Source: Candidatus Poribacteria bacterium (GTDB taxonomy: Bacteria > Poribacteria > WGA-4E > WGA-3G). Taken from it: 64,000 nt of DNA. The stretch's first letter is position 1, and every line of letters begins with the position of its first letter. Location of the stretch: contig JAJEDB010000022.1 of assembly GCA_022821725.1 (NCBI GenBank), positions 1 to 64,000 of the forward strand, given 5' to 3'. Positions 1-7,896 of the stretch are shown here, in pieces. The notes beneath the pieces were generated by a model. It saw only the letters and a program-made list of their open reading frames with translations. It searched no databases and was not told where the DNA came from. The translations under genes and the position numbers were made by a program.

Positions 1-111
1 GGCATGCGATGGACACAAAACGGCATCAACGCTATCTTATTCTGGCGGTGTTTATTGAAGAATGACGCTTGGGACACCTTTTGGCAAGCACAACACCCAC
101 AAGCTGCCTAA
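1..111 (+). pseudogene. 3' end of a transposase gene (ISKra4-like), cut by the window edge
   Basis: The open frame runs from the first base to a TAA at 109-111 and encodes 36 residues. It begins GMRWTQNGINAILFWRC and continues with a NDAWDTFW segment. An RMRW-like start followed by A-(I/V)-L-x-x-R-C-L and W-D-x-F-W near the end is what I recall of the C-terminus of ISKra4-type transposases. Only the tail is visible, so it may be a full gene continuing leftwards or a remnant. The family assignment is from memory of the motif, without a search. Confidence 0.45.
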
Positions 112-140
112 CGCCTAAGGACAAAAACTTTACACACCCC

Positions 141-169
141 TTGACTTTTTTCCACACTTCTGCTAAAAT
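141..169 (+). promoter_or_regulatory. sigma-70-like promoter
   Basis: TTGACT (141-146) and TAAAAT (164-169) are separated by 17 bp, and TGC precedes the -10 box. It lies about 60 bp upstream of the start at 229, which has a GAGGGGA ribosome binding site. Confidence 0.6.
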
Positions 170-228
170 ATTCCCGAAGTGACAAAGTGGAAATTTTAAA
201 ACAGCACGCGGCAGTTGAGGGGAAATCT

Positions 229-678
229 ATGGAAAATCAGGAAACTCGGTCTGCCCTATTTACTGTCCGAGATGCTGAAGATGCTTTGGTTCGGTTCACC
301 CTTACCTTGTTCGCAATATTGATCGGAATTTTTCTGCACGGGATTCTGATAGAGAGTCAAGCGTGGAACGATGCGATGTATAAAATGTTAAGGAGTAAAC
401 CGCATGTGTTGGCATGGGCAACAGGTTTAACAATATCCTTGGAGGGAGGTGTTATTATGTTTTCACGTCTTCAAGATTATAGAGATAGGCGGAAAAGACG
501 TTTTGATGAAGCGAAAGCCGAAGGGAAAGCCGAAGGGAAAGCCGAAGGCAGAGCGGAGATTTACCAAGAGGTCGTTGAATGGAATAACCGCCGCCTTGCC
601 GCAGAGGCGCGGAATGAACCCTTCACTGAACCGTTTCCGTCTCCCCCGGAACCACCAACAAACGCCCAGATGGATTAG
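229..678 (+). CDS. small membrane protein with charged AEGK repeats
   Basis: This 149-residue protein is of unrecognised family. An ATG at 229 preceded by GAGGGGA with good spacing is preferred over the upstream GTG at 187. Two hydrophobic stretches (about residues 22-43 and 62-80) suggest two membrane helices. A very charged, probably helical cytoplasmic segment follows, with three copies of AEGK/AEGR encoded by near-identical 12-bp units at 517-549, and then a proline-rich tail. The repeat is a likely site of slippage. It has its own promoter and is followed 9 bp later by the TPR gene, so the two may be co-transcribed. No function can be assigned. Confidence 0.65.
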   Translation: MENQETRSALFTVRDAEDALVRFTLTLFAILIGIFLHGILIESQAWNDAMYKMLRSKPHVLAWATGLTISLEGGVIMFSRLQDYRDRRKRRFDEAKAEGKAEGKAEGRAEIYQEVVEWNNRRLAAEARNEPFTEPFPSPPEPPTNAQMD

Positions 679-687
679 GGATGTCCA

Positions 688-1854
688 ATGCGAAACTATT
701 TGACGCTTGTAATCCTCCTCATACTCTGCTTACCGTCATTCGGAATCATCAACGAGAAATCCGACGATCACAGCACTTATGTCCAGCACGTAGAACAAGC
801 CTTCATTCTCATGTTTCAAGGCGATAATCTCGGAGCTATCTCTGCGTTTGAAGCCGCGCTCGCGATTGAGCCCGATCACCACGAAATCCTACACTACCTC
901 GGCATGGCACACGCCCAAGAAGAATTCTGGAACAAAGCCACCGAAAGTTACCAACGCTCCTTAGCCCTGATGCCTGACAACATCGAAGCCCTCTACTCAC
1001 TCGGTGTTGCCTATTTCAGACTTGATCGGTGGACAGATGCCGTGCCGTCTCTCCAACGGGTTATAGAACTCTCGCCGCAACACGCACGTGGGCATGAAAT
1101 GCTCGGGAAATCCCTCGTAAAACGCCGTCGATACGCAGAAGCCATTCCGATCCTGACAAAGGCACTCTCACTGACACCACACGCCGCAGGTCTTTACTAT
1201 GAACTTGGCACAGCGCATCTGAATTTAAAAGCATATCCCGAAGCGATAGAGAACTTCAAACTGGCAATAGCGTATGGTCCAACGGGTTATGCTGAACCAC
1301 ACCACGGACTTGGCACGGCGTATTTTCGATCAGGCGATCGGGAGAAAAGTAGAGTGGAAATGCAAATCTATCAGCGACTTCAAAAGGAATTCGCTGAATA
1401 CGAACGCCTCACCCGTCTCACGCGCGCCGAGCCGAACAACCTTGAGGCATGGACGGAATTAGCCACACTCCTCATGAACCAAAAGAACTTTGCCAAGGCA
1501 GTCTCTGTCTTTCAGAAATGCATTGAACTCGCCCCCAATAACGCCCACTTTTACCATGGGCTGAGCCGTGCTTTCATGAGTCTCAATTATCCTAAGCACG
1601 CCGCAGAAGCCGCCAGAAAAGCCGTTCAACTCATGCCGAACCAAGCGATTCTCTACAACACCCTCGGTAGCACTTACGCGATGCAAGGCGAATCGCAAAA
1701 GGCACTGAGTGCCTTCCGAAAAGCGGTCGAACTTGACAGCGACGAGCCTTACTATCACCTCAACCTTTCAAGACTCTATCAAGGTATGGGCAACCAAAAA
1801 CTCGCGCAGGAGCATCATCGCATCTATGAACATCTTTTATCCAAGCAGAAATAG
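688..1854 (+). CDS. secreted or lipid-anchored TPR protein
   Basis: This 388-residue protein begins with a hydrophobic signal-like segment (about residues 3-20). The rest is a chain of roughly nine tetratricopeptide repeats, visible as recurring patterns such as ALxIEPDHHEILHYLGMAHA and AVxLMPNQAILYNTLGSTYA. A break with charged residues near the middle (about 225-245) separates two TPR blocks. TPR arrays are protein-binding scaffolds, so the partner is unknown. The start ATG follows an AGGGA sequence. Its 3' end overlaps the start of the FGE-fold gene by 29 bp, which implies translational coupling and a shared export or assembly role with the next two genes. Confidence 0.85.
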   Translation: MRNYLTLVILLILCLPSFGIINEKSDDHSTYVQHVEQAFILMFQGDNLGAISAFEAALAIEPDHHEILHYLGMAHAQEEFWNKATESYQRSLALMPDNIEALYSLGVAYFRLDRWTDAVPSLQRVIELSPQHARGHEMLGKSLVKRRRYAEAIPILTKALSLTPHAAGLYYELGTAHLNLKAYPEAIENFKLAIAYGPTGYAEPHHGLGTAYFRSGDREKSRVEMQIYQRLQKEFAEYERLTRLTRAEPNNLEAWTELATLLMNQKNFAKAVSVFQKCIELAPNNAHFYHGLSRAFMSLNYPKHAAEAARKAVQLMPNQAILYNTLGSTYAMQGESQKALSAFRKAVELDSDEPYYHLNLSRLYQGMGNQKLAQEHHRIYEHLLSKQK

Positions 1855-2686
1855 CCACTTCCGCAGTGTCGCATGCGGTTTATTCCTCCTGCTTTTTAGC
1901 ATTGGTATGCGTTTTGGCGTATCGGCGCAGGATACAGAGCATCTCATATTAATCTCTGCGGGGACCTTTACGATGGGAAGCGATACCCGCGCTGCCGATG
2001 AAAAACCGATGCACAAAGTCTATCTCAATGCCTACTACATCAGTAAATATGAGGTCACAAACGCCGAGTACTATGAATTTTGGAAACAGCAATTAGAGAT
2101 GACTTCTCCTGAACAAACACCCCAACACACCCCAGAGAACTTCACGCATCTTCCGCAGATCGGCGATTGGCCCGCACGCGCAGAACAGTTTCCGAATCAC
2201 CCAGTGGTCGGTGTGTCCTGGCACGATGCAAACGCTTATGCGGCGTGGAAAGGTATGCGACTCCCGACAGAGGCGGAATGGGAGAAAGCCGCGCGTGGCT
2301 ACACCAACAGAACATGGCCCTGGGGCAATGCCCTTGAATCCTACGCGAACACAGCAGCAAACGAGGATGGTTATGAGAACTGCCTCGCCCCTGTCGGCAG
2401 TTTCCCGAAAGGCAAAAGTTACTACGGCGTAATGGATATGGCTGGAAACGTCTGGGAATGGACAGCCGACTGGTACAGCGATGTCTACTATTGGCATACC
2501 TCACAAGCCGCCATGAAACGTCCGAAACAGAATCCAACAGGACCGGCAGTTGGGAGCTGGCGTGTCATCCGTGGGGGTTCATGGATTGATCCTATCGCCC
2601 GATGCAGCACTACATTTCGGTTTTATCTCTATCCTAATCTGAAAACCTCTTTTGTCGGTTTCCGATTGGCAAAATCTACTTTTTAA
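1826..2686 (+). CDS. formylglycine-generating-enzyme-fold (SUMF1/DUF323) secreted protein
   Basis: This 286-residue protein starts at the ATG at 1826, which yields a good signal peptide (about residues 1-33 ending near SAQ). Family hallmarks are FTMGSD near the N-terminus, VSWHDANAYAAWKG, RLPTEAEWEKAARG, DMAGNVWEWT and the terminal VIRGGSW ... GFRLA. In true formylglycine-generating enzymes two cysteines follow the GGS motif. Here the first is absent (GGSWIDPIARC keeps only one), so sulfatase activation is unlikely. A binding or other enzymatic role of the FGE fold is more likely. It overlaps the TPR gene by 29 bp. A repeat of family D begins at its stop codon. Confidence 0.85.
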   Translation: MNIFYPSRNSHFRSVACGLFLLLFSIGMRFGVSAQDTEHLILISAGTFTMGSDTRAADEKPMHKVYLNAYYISKYEVTNAEYYEFWKQQLEMTSPEQTPQHTPENFTHLPQIGDWPARAEQFPNHPVVGVSWHDANAYAAWKGMRLPTEAEWEKAARGYTNRTWPWGNALESYANTAANEDGYENCLAPVGSFPKGKSYYGVMDMAGNVWEWTADWYSDVYYWHTSQAAMKRPKQNPTGPAVGSWRVIRGGSWIDPIARCSTTFRFYLYPNLKTSFVGFRLAKSTF

Positions 2687-2787
2687 TTTTACCTTGCGGA
2701 GGAACGACGCGGGTTGGAACTTTGACGGTCTTTTTTCGCGAGTTGAAGAAATACCCCAGCAAAAACCCTGCGCCGTTGTTGCAGGCT
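2682..2787 (+). repeat. interspersed repeat family D, copy 1
   Basis: The element starts with TTTTAATTTTACCTTGCGGA right at the stop of the FGE-fold gene and ends with a hairpin at 2767-2786 (CCTGC ... GCAGG around GCCGTTGTT). The same two blocks recur at 10650-10733 and 50921-51010, with a partial copy at 51030-51075. The hairpin lacks a T-run, so it does not look like an ordinary terminator. Confidence 0.65.
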
Positions 2788-2813
2788 TGCGGTTTGGTAT
2801 TATCGTGAAGTCT

Positions 2814-4490
2814 ATGACTCTTAATTTTACTGTGATGTTCTTCTCACAACCTTATCGCCATTTAAAGTTGCCATTACAAGCACTCCTATTCCTGCTACTC
2901 ACCGTAGGCACCGCCGCTTCGCAATCCCCTATCTTCGTGGATGTCACCGAAGAAGCCGGTATCCACTTCAAACATAACAAAGGCACCACGGAACACAAAC
3001 ACATCATTGAGACAATGGGGTCGGGGACGGTCTTCTTCGATTACGACACTGACGGTGATTCCGACCTCTATTTCGTTAACAGTGGGAGCGTTCCTCAAGG
3101 AACCCCACAAGCGTTTCGGAACGTCCTCTATCGAAACGAAGGCGATGGACGTTTCACGGATGTTACCGAAATATCAGGAACAGGGGACACAGGATACGGG
3201 ATGGCGGCATCTGCAGCGGATATTGACAACGACGGGGATCCCGACCTCTATGTCGCCAACTTCGGACAGGATAAACTCTACCGAAACAATGGCGACGGCA
3301 CCTTTACCGACCTCACCGAAGCCGCCGGTATTGATAACACGCTCTGGAGTATCGCTGCGGTCTACCTCGATTTCGATGTAGATGGCGACTTGGACATCTT
3401 CGTCGTCAACTATCTGGTGTATGACTTGTCAATGCCGGTATCTACCTACAAAGGCATTGTCGGTTACGGGCACCCGCGTAGCTACGAAGGCACCCCCGAT
3501 GTCCTCTACCGAAACAACGGGGACGGCACTTTCACGAATATTGCTGAAACAGCAGGCGTGACGAATCCCGTCGAAGGCAGAGGTATGGCAGCGGTCGCTT
3601 GGGATTACGATCAAGACGGATTTCCGGATATCTATGTCGCGAACGATACGAATAGAAACTTTCTGTATCATAACAACGGCGACGGCACTTTCACGGACGA
3701 AAGCATCTTCATCGGTGTCGGTTACGACGACAGAGGGGTCGCTGAAGGGTCTATGGGGGTGGACGCTGCAGACTATAACGGCGATGGGTGGTTCGATCTG
3801 ATCGTTGCGAATTCGGAGAAGGCAACCCTCTATAAAAACGAGGAGGGGCTCTTCTTTGCTGATGCAACTGCGGACAGTGGATTGGAACAACCGACACTCC
3901 CGTTTGTCGGTTTTAGTCCACTCTTTCTGGATTACGATAACGACGGACATCTCGATATGTTCTGTGCAAACGGACACCCCCAAGATGTTATTGAAATATT
4001 GGGGGACAATGAAACTTATGCCCAACGCGACCAGCTCTTTCAAAACAGTGGCGACGGGACTTATACCGATGTCTCTGCGTCCGCGGGAACTTATTTTTCG
4101 GAACCCCTTGTGGGCAGAGCCGCCGCGACTGCTGACTATGACAACGACGGCGACCCCGATATTGTTATTATGAATTCCGATCAGCGTGCCGTGCTACTTC
4201 GGAATGACGGCGGAAATCTGAAAAATTGGCTGAGCCTTAAACTGATCGGAACGCAAAGCAATCGCGACGGGATCGGTGCGAAGGTCAGTGTCACGGCAGG
4301 AAACATAACGCAGATACGGGAAGTAAAGAGCGGTTCGAGCTACGCCTCAGGAAGCGATACGCGCTTACTGTTCGGCTTGGGAGAGCATCGGCATGTCGAG
4401 AAAGTGAACATCGTCTGGCAAAGTGGAACGACACAAGAACTGCGAGACCTCCCCATCAACCAGATTCTGACAATCGTGGAATCAGAATAG
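2814..4490 (+). CDS. FG-GAP/VCBS-repeat protein with C-terminal ASPIC/UnbV domain
   Basis: This is a 558-residue exported protein. Starting at the ATG at 2814 gives a signal peptide (MTLNFTVMFF ... TAASQ). At least seven calcium-binding FG-GAP repeats are visible (DYDTDGDSDLYFVN, DIDNDGDPDLYVAN, DFDVDGDLDIFVVN, DYDQDGFPDIYVAN, DYNGDGWFDLIVAN, DYDNDGHLDMFCAN, DYDNDGDPDIVIMN). They alternate with LYRNNGDGTFTD modules and build a beta-propeller. The last 80 residues, with GIGAKV and SGSSYASGSDTRLLFGLG, match the ASPIC/UnbV domain of the CRTAC1-like family. Proteins of this build are outer-surface or secreted; their ligand is generally unknown. It follows TPR and FGE-fold genes in one direction and is closed by a terminator. 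Confidence 0.9.
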   Translation: MTLNFTVMFFSQPYRHLKLPLQALLFLLLTVGTAASQSPIFVDVTEEAGIHFKHNKGTTEHKHIIETMGSGTVFFDYDTDGDSDLYFVNSGSVPQGTPQAFRNVLYRNEGDGRFTDVTEISGTGDTGYGMAASAADIDNDGDPDLYVANFGQDKLYRNNGDGTFTDLTEAAGIDNTLWSIAAVYLDFDVDGDLDIFVVNYLVYDLSMPVSTYKGIVGYGHPRSYEGTPDVLYRNNGDGTFTNIAETAGVTNPVEGRGMAAVAWDYDQDGFPDIYVANDTNRNFLYHNNGDGTFTDESIFIGVGYDDRGVAEGSMGVDAADYNGDGWFDLIVANSEKATLYKNEEGLFFADATADSGLEQPTLPFVGFSPLFLDYDNDGHLDMFCANGHPQDVIEILGDNETYAQRDQLFQNSGDGTYTDVSASAGTYFSEPLVGRAAATADYDNDGDPDIVIMNSDQRAVLLRNDGGNLKNWLSLKLIGTQSNRDGIGAKVSVTAGNITQIREVKSGSSYASGSDTRLLFGLGEHRHVEKVNIVWQSGTTQELRDLPINQILTIVESE

Positions 4491-4520
4491 TAAGGGATTT
4501 TCAATCTTACATTAGGCAAC

Positions 4521-4556
4521 AAAAAACCCGCGTCCTTATTTGGATGCGGGTTTTTT
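4521..4556. terminator. bidirectional rho-independent terminator
   Basis: A 15-bp stem (AAAAAACCCGCGTCC paired with GGATGCGGGTTTTTT, one G-T pair) closes on the loop TTATTT. A-run and T-run flank the GC-rich part, so it can act in both directions. It lies between the convergent UnbV-type gene and the secreted protein gene at 4572. Confidence 0.92.
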
Positions 4557-4571
4557 GTTAAAGAATAAAAA

Positions 4572-5294
4572 TTACTGACGCTTGAGTGCTGCCCACTGTG
4601 TTGCCAGTTTGCCTTGCGGCTCAACGGGTGTGAGGACATCCAAGAAGAGGTTATCTTTCGTGGGTGCGATGAGCAGATCGGTGTCGGTCGGTTCAAAGCG
4701 AAGGTTGACGTAATCTGCGCCACCCGATTCACCACATTTGAAGTGCAAGAAGTTCTCGCCTTTGTGGAATTGAACCTCGGTTGGCGTTGTGACTTCACGA
4801 ACCCCACCCGTCCAGGCACTGTTGTCATAGACCTGTTCGCCGTTGATCCAGATTTGAGCGTAATCATCGTGCGCGGGGTGCATCGTTGTCGTCCGGCTAT
4901 CCGGTGAAATAACGACGATAAGACCGTGCCATGTGATGTCGCGACCATCAGGGATACCGTGGCTTGTGGACATGTTCAGTTGGTCTTCGGTATTGATGTC
5001 AACAATGGACCATGCGAGTGAACCGCCATTATCTGGGAGGCTCACGATGGCGTTCGCTGTTTTTCCTGCACCGTCGCGTGTGGAGACGGAGGCGTTGGAA
5101 ATCAGGCCACCACTGCCTTCAGCAAGGTAGTCAATTCCAGCGGAAGTGCCAAAACCACCCGTATTGGTGACAAGATCGAGTCCCCACCATTTTGCAATCC
5201 AATTATCACCTGCCGGTTGCCAATTCTGCGCGAATGCCATCGGTGAAATCATGACAACGCAGGCAAGTGTGATAAAGATTGTGAATTTTTTCAT
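4572..5294 (-). CDS. secreted protein with conserved C-terminal tail
   Basis: This 240-residue protein starts at the ATG at 5294 behind an AAGGAGA sequence. A signal peptide ends near MAFAQ. The central part (IWINGEQVYDN ... FHKGENFLHFKCGESGG ... VNLRF) looks like the beta-sandwich seen in secreted carbohydrate-binding or PA14-like proteins; I do not recognise a specific family. It ends GKLATQWAALKRQ, which matches the tail shared by four other secreted proteins in this window. A promoter at 5596-5624 would give a leader of about 290 nt. Transcription converges on the UnbV-type gene. Confidence 0.75.
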   Translation of the reverse strand: MKKFTIFITLACVVMISPMAFAQNWQPAGDNWIAKWWGLDLVTNTGGFGTSAGIDYLAEGSGGLISNASVSTRDGAGKTANAIVSLPDNGGSLAWSIVDINTEDQLNMSTSHGIPDGRDITWHGLIVVISPDSRTTTMHPAHDDYAQIWINGEQVYDNSAWTGGVREVTTPTEVQFHKGENFLHFKCGESGGADYVNLRFEPTDTDLLIAPTKDNLFLDVLTPVEPQGKLATQWAALKRQ

Positions 5295-5595
5295 AGCTAT
5301 GAAATCTCCTTCTCTAAATATACACAAGGCTCAGAGTTCTTGAGTCAGAAGCGCGCTTCCCAAAACCTCATCACCTCATCAGATTTTTACTATTGGTGAT
5401 AGCAGTACTGCGTGTAAATCACGCTTTTTAATGCTGACGTTCCACCGGTCATTTGTCAGCGGTGCGATTCTTTTTTTGATCTCCTGCGAGATAGTATACG
5501 TCATCCCGAGAAGTTGAAAGAATACACAAAATCAATTATAGCACTTTTCAGATATGAATTGCAAGAAAAAAGTGCAAAACAACCGAATTTTTATA

Positions 5596-5624
5596 ATTTT
5601 ATCAGAATACATCAAATTTGTCAA
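5596..5624 (-). promoter_or_regulatory. sigma-70-like promoter for the 4572-5294 gene
   Basis: Read on the minus strand: TTGACA (5624-5619), 17 bp, TAAAAT (5601-5596). It is about 300 bp upstream of the start codon, so the transcript would have a long 5' leader. The leader region shows no riboswitch I recognise. Confidence 0.55.
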
Positions 5625-5631
5625 CTTTAAT

Positions 5632-5660
5632 TTGCCCAACTCCGTTATACATGCTACAAT
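5632..5660 (+). promoter_or_regulatory. sigma-70-like promoter for the first TolB-like gene
   Basis: TTGCCC (5632-5637) and TACAAT (5655-5660) with a 17-bp spacer and TGC before the -10. It starts 8 bp from the divergent promoter at 5596-5624, so the two could be co-regulated. The start codon of the + strand gene is at 5742. Confidence 0.55.
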
Positions 5661-5741
5661 AACCTGAGTTTCGGAGAGCCCCGATGCCTCACTCTTTACA
5701 TATATTATGGAAACGCAGTCTGATTCCTTCGGTTACGCCTT

Positions 5742-6755
5742 ATGAAAACGACACGCTTATTAGTTTTTGCCATATCCATCCTGTTAGGGCACAGCACAAG
5801 TGTTCCGTTGCTTCTTGCCCAAGCACCGACAACCCCTAAAATCCTGTTCACCTCTACACGCGATGGCAACCGTGAAATCTATACCATGAATCCGGATGGT
5901 TCCGAAAAGGTGAGACTCACACAACATCCTGGAAATGATCTGGAAGCCATCTGGTCTCCGACCGGTGAACAGATCCTTTTCGTCTCCGATCGCGACGACT
6001 TTCGTCACCGTGGCACGCGCGACCTGTATCTGATGGACCCTGATGGATCCAACGTCCGACGCGTCTTTAAGAAAAAAATAGAAGCTTGGAGAACAGACCC
6101 GACTTGGTCACCCGATGGCAAACAGTTCGCGTATAATTCCATAGATTGGGGTCGTTTAAAGATCACTCTCTATATTGCGCCCCTTGGAGAACAAGACTCG
6201 GAATTTCTTGTGAGTGGCTCTTTTCCAGCGTGGTCTCCGGATGGCGCGGAAATCGCCTGCAGTGTCGGGGGACGCCTCGTGTTAATCAACATCCGCACAA
6301 GTGCACAAAAACGACTTTTACCCAGGAATGTGGAGTTTTTTCAACGTTTTCCGTCCTGGTCTGCAGCAGGGGACAAACTCGCCTTCGCTTGGAACAAACA
6401 TCCGTTGCCACCCCCGGATGCGGAAAGGGAAGTGCACGCGGTATGGAAGGATAAAATAACAATCTATATCATCAATCGTGATGGTACTGGTCTCCAGCAA
6501 CTTATCGAAGAAGCCGGTCCCTATGCTCAGTATCCAGAGTTATCGCCGGACGGGAACACAGTTCTCTATACACAAGAAGTTAATGGAGATTTCCAAATTT
6601 TCAAACTTGATTTAAACAGCAGGGTTCGGACGCAGTTGACACATATCAATGGGTGGAACACTGGTGGAGATTGGTTCGATCCGGCGTATGCGTTGCCCGT
6701 CTCACCACAACCAAAATTGCTAACCACGACGTGGGGAACAGTAAAAAAGAAATAG
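5742..6755 (+). CDS. secreted TolB-like beta-propeller, copy 1
   Basis: This 337-residue protein has an N-terminal signal peptide (residues 1-26) followed by WD40-like/TolB-type blades. Typical blade motifs are ILFTSTRDGNREIYTMNPDG, LEAIWSPTGEQILFVSDRD, DLYLMDPDGSNVRRV and PTWSPDGKQFAY. In TolB such a propeller binds periplasmic partners; here there are no tol-pal genes nearby, so a stand-alone surface or periplasmic role is likely. The C-terminus PKLLTTTWGTVKKK carries the shared tail. The next gene is a close paralogue in tandem, with near-identical DNA over the first blades. Confidence 0.85.
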   Translation: MKTTRLLVFAISILLGHSTSVPLLLAQAPTTPKILFTSTRDGNREIYTMNPDGSEKVRLTQHPGNDLEAIWSPTGEQILFVSDRDDFRHRGTRDLYLMDPDGSNVRRVFKKKIEAWRTDPTWSPDGKQFAYNSIDWGRLKITLYIAPLGEQDSEFLVSGSFPAWSPDGAEIACSVGGRLVLINIRTSAQKRLLPRNVEFFQRFPSWSAAGDKLAFAWNKHPLPPPDAEREVHAVWKDKITIYIINRDGTGLQQLIEEAGPYAQYPELSPDGNTVLYTQEVNGDFQIFKLDLNSRVRTQLTHINGWNTGGDWFDPAYALPVSPQPKLLTTTWGTVKKK

Positions 6756-6808
6756 GCGTGTAGGCTATACGGGTAGGTCTTGTTCCTACCCTTTAGGAAG
6801 GAAATCGT

Positions 6809-7840
6809 ATGAAAAAGATACGCTCGTTAGTTTTTGCCATAATTGCTATTTTAGTGCTGAATGCAAGCGTTTCACTGCTTTTCGCAGAGGCACCGACGAC
6901 ACCTAAAATCTTGTTCACCTCTACACGCGATGGCAATCGTGAAATCTATACCATGAATCCGGATGGTTCCGAACAGGTGAGACTCACACACCACCCCGGA
7001 AACGATCTGAGTGCAGTCTGGTCCCCCACAGGTGAGCAAATCCTTTTCATCTCCGATCGCGATGGGGTGCGAGATTTGTTCTTGATGGATTCTGATGGAT
7101 CCAACGTCCGACGCGTTTTTAAAAAGGAACTTTTTAGAGGAAGACCGGCGTGGTCGCCCGATGGCACACAGATTGCTTACATGCACTTACGCTGGGATAT
7201 TGACGAGTACCCTACCTACATCGCGACGCTTGGCGAAGAAGAAGAGGAGGAACTCGTTATGAATGCCCATAATCCAGTGTGGTCGCCCGATGGGACGGAA
7301 ATCGCCTGCTCTATATCTGCCCAAATTAAAATTATCAACGTTCGCACAGGAACACAAAAACGCCCCTTATCAAGGAAAATAGTAGATCGGCAATGGCAGC
7401 TGTCTTGGTCGGCTGTCGGAAACAAAATCGCTTTTCTTGGGAACAACCATCCATTTCCTGACCTCAAGGGTCTGGCGCTGGAGGAAGCCAGGGCACTGCA
7501 CAAGGCATGGGAGGAGAAGTGGACCGTTTTCATTATGAACAGCGATGGGAGTGGTCTCAAACAACTCGTTCCTGAAGCCGGTCCGAAGGTAGCAGGACCC
7601 GCAATATCGCCAAATGGCGAAGAAGTCCTTTATACTCAAGAAATTCAGGGTCTCTTACAAGTTTTCAAAGTTGATGTCAATAGTGGCGTGCGCACCCAAT
7701 TGACACACATTGGTCACTTTTTTCAAGCGAATTCTGGTGGGGATTGGTTCGATCCAGAATATGCCTTGTCGGTCTCACCACAACCGCACCTGCTAACCAC
7801 AACGTGGGGAAAAGTGAAGAAGAAACAGACTGCGCAATAA
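6809..7840 (+). CDS. secreted TolB-like beta-propeller, copy 2
   Basis: This 343-residue tandem paralogue of the preceding protein is preceded by an AGGAAGGAAA ribosome binding site. It has a signal peptide of about 26 residues ending near FAEA, then repeated ExYTMNPDGSEQVRLT and WSPTGEQILFISDRDG blades. The copies agree closely in the first three blades and near the end (GGDWFDP and VSPQP blocks). They diverge in the middle, where this copy has an acidic EEEEEE insertion. It ends HLLTTTWGKVKKKQTAQ, the shared tail plus four residues. It probably arose by recent duplication and may be transcribed with copy 1 (53 bp apart). Confidence 0.85.
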   Translation: MKKIRSLVFAIIAILVLNASVSLLFAEAPTTPKILFTSTRDGNREIYTMNPDGSEQVRLTHHPGNDLSAVWSPTGEQILFISDRDGVRDLFLMDSDGSNVRRVFKKELFRGRPAWSPDGTQIAYMHLRWDIDEYPTYIATLGEEEEEELVMNAHNPVWSPDGTEIACSISAQIKIINVRTGTQKRPLSRKIVDRQWQLSWSAVGNKIAFLGNNHPFPDLKGLALEEARALHKAWEEKWTVFIMNSDGSGLKQLVPEAGPKVAGPAISPNGEEVLYTQEIQGLLQVFKVDVNSGVRTQLTHIGHFFQANSGGDWFDPEYALSVSPQPHLLTTTWGKVKKKQTAQ

Positions 7841-7896
7841 ATAGTGCTGATCGGGTTGAGGGATAAACAGGCTTATATCGAAATGGAGAAAACATC

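Noticed and set aside
3429-4043. Reverse-strand open frame of 204 residues
   Set aside because: It lies fully opposite the calcium-repeat propeller gene and mirrors its repeats.
5295-5600. Possible riboswitch in the long leader of the 4572-5294 gene
   Set aside because: I looked for cyclic-di-GMP, cobalamin and similar conserved cores and saw none.
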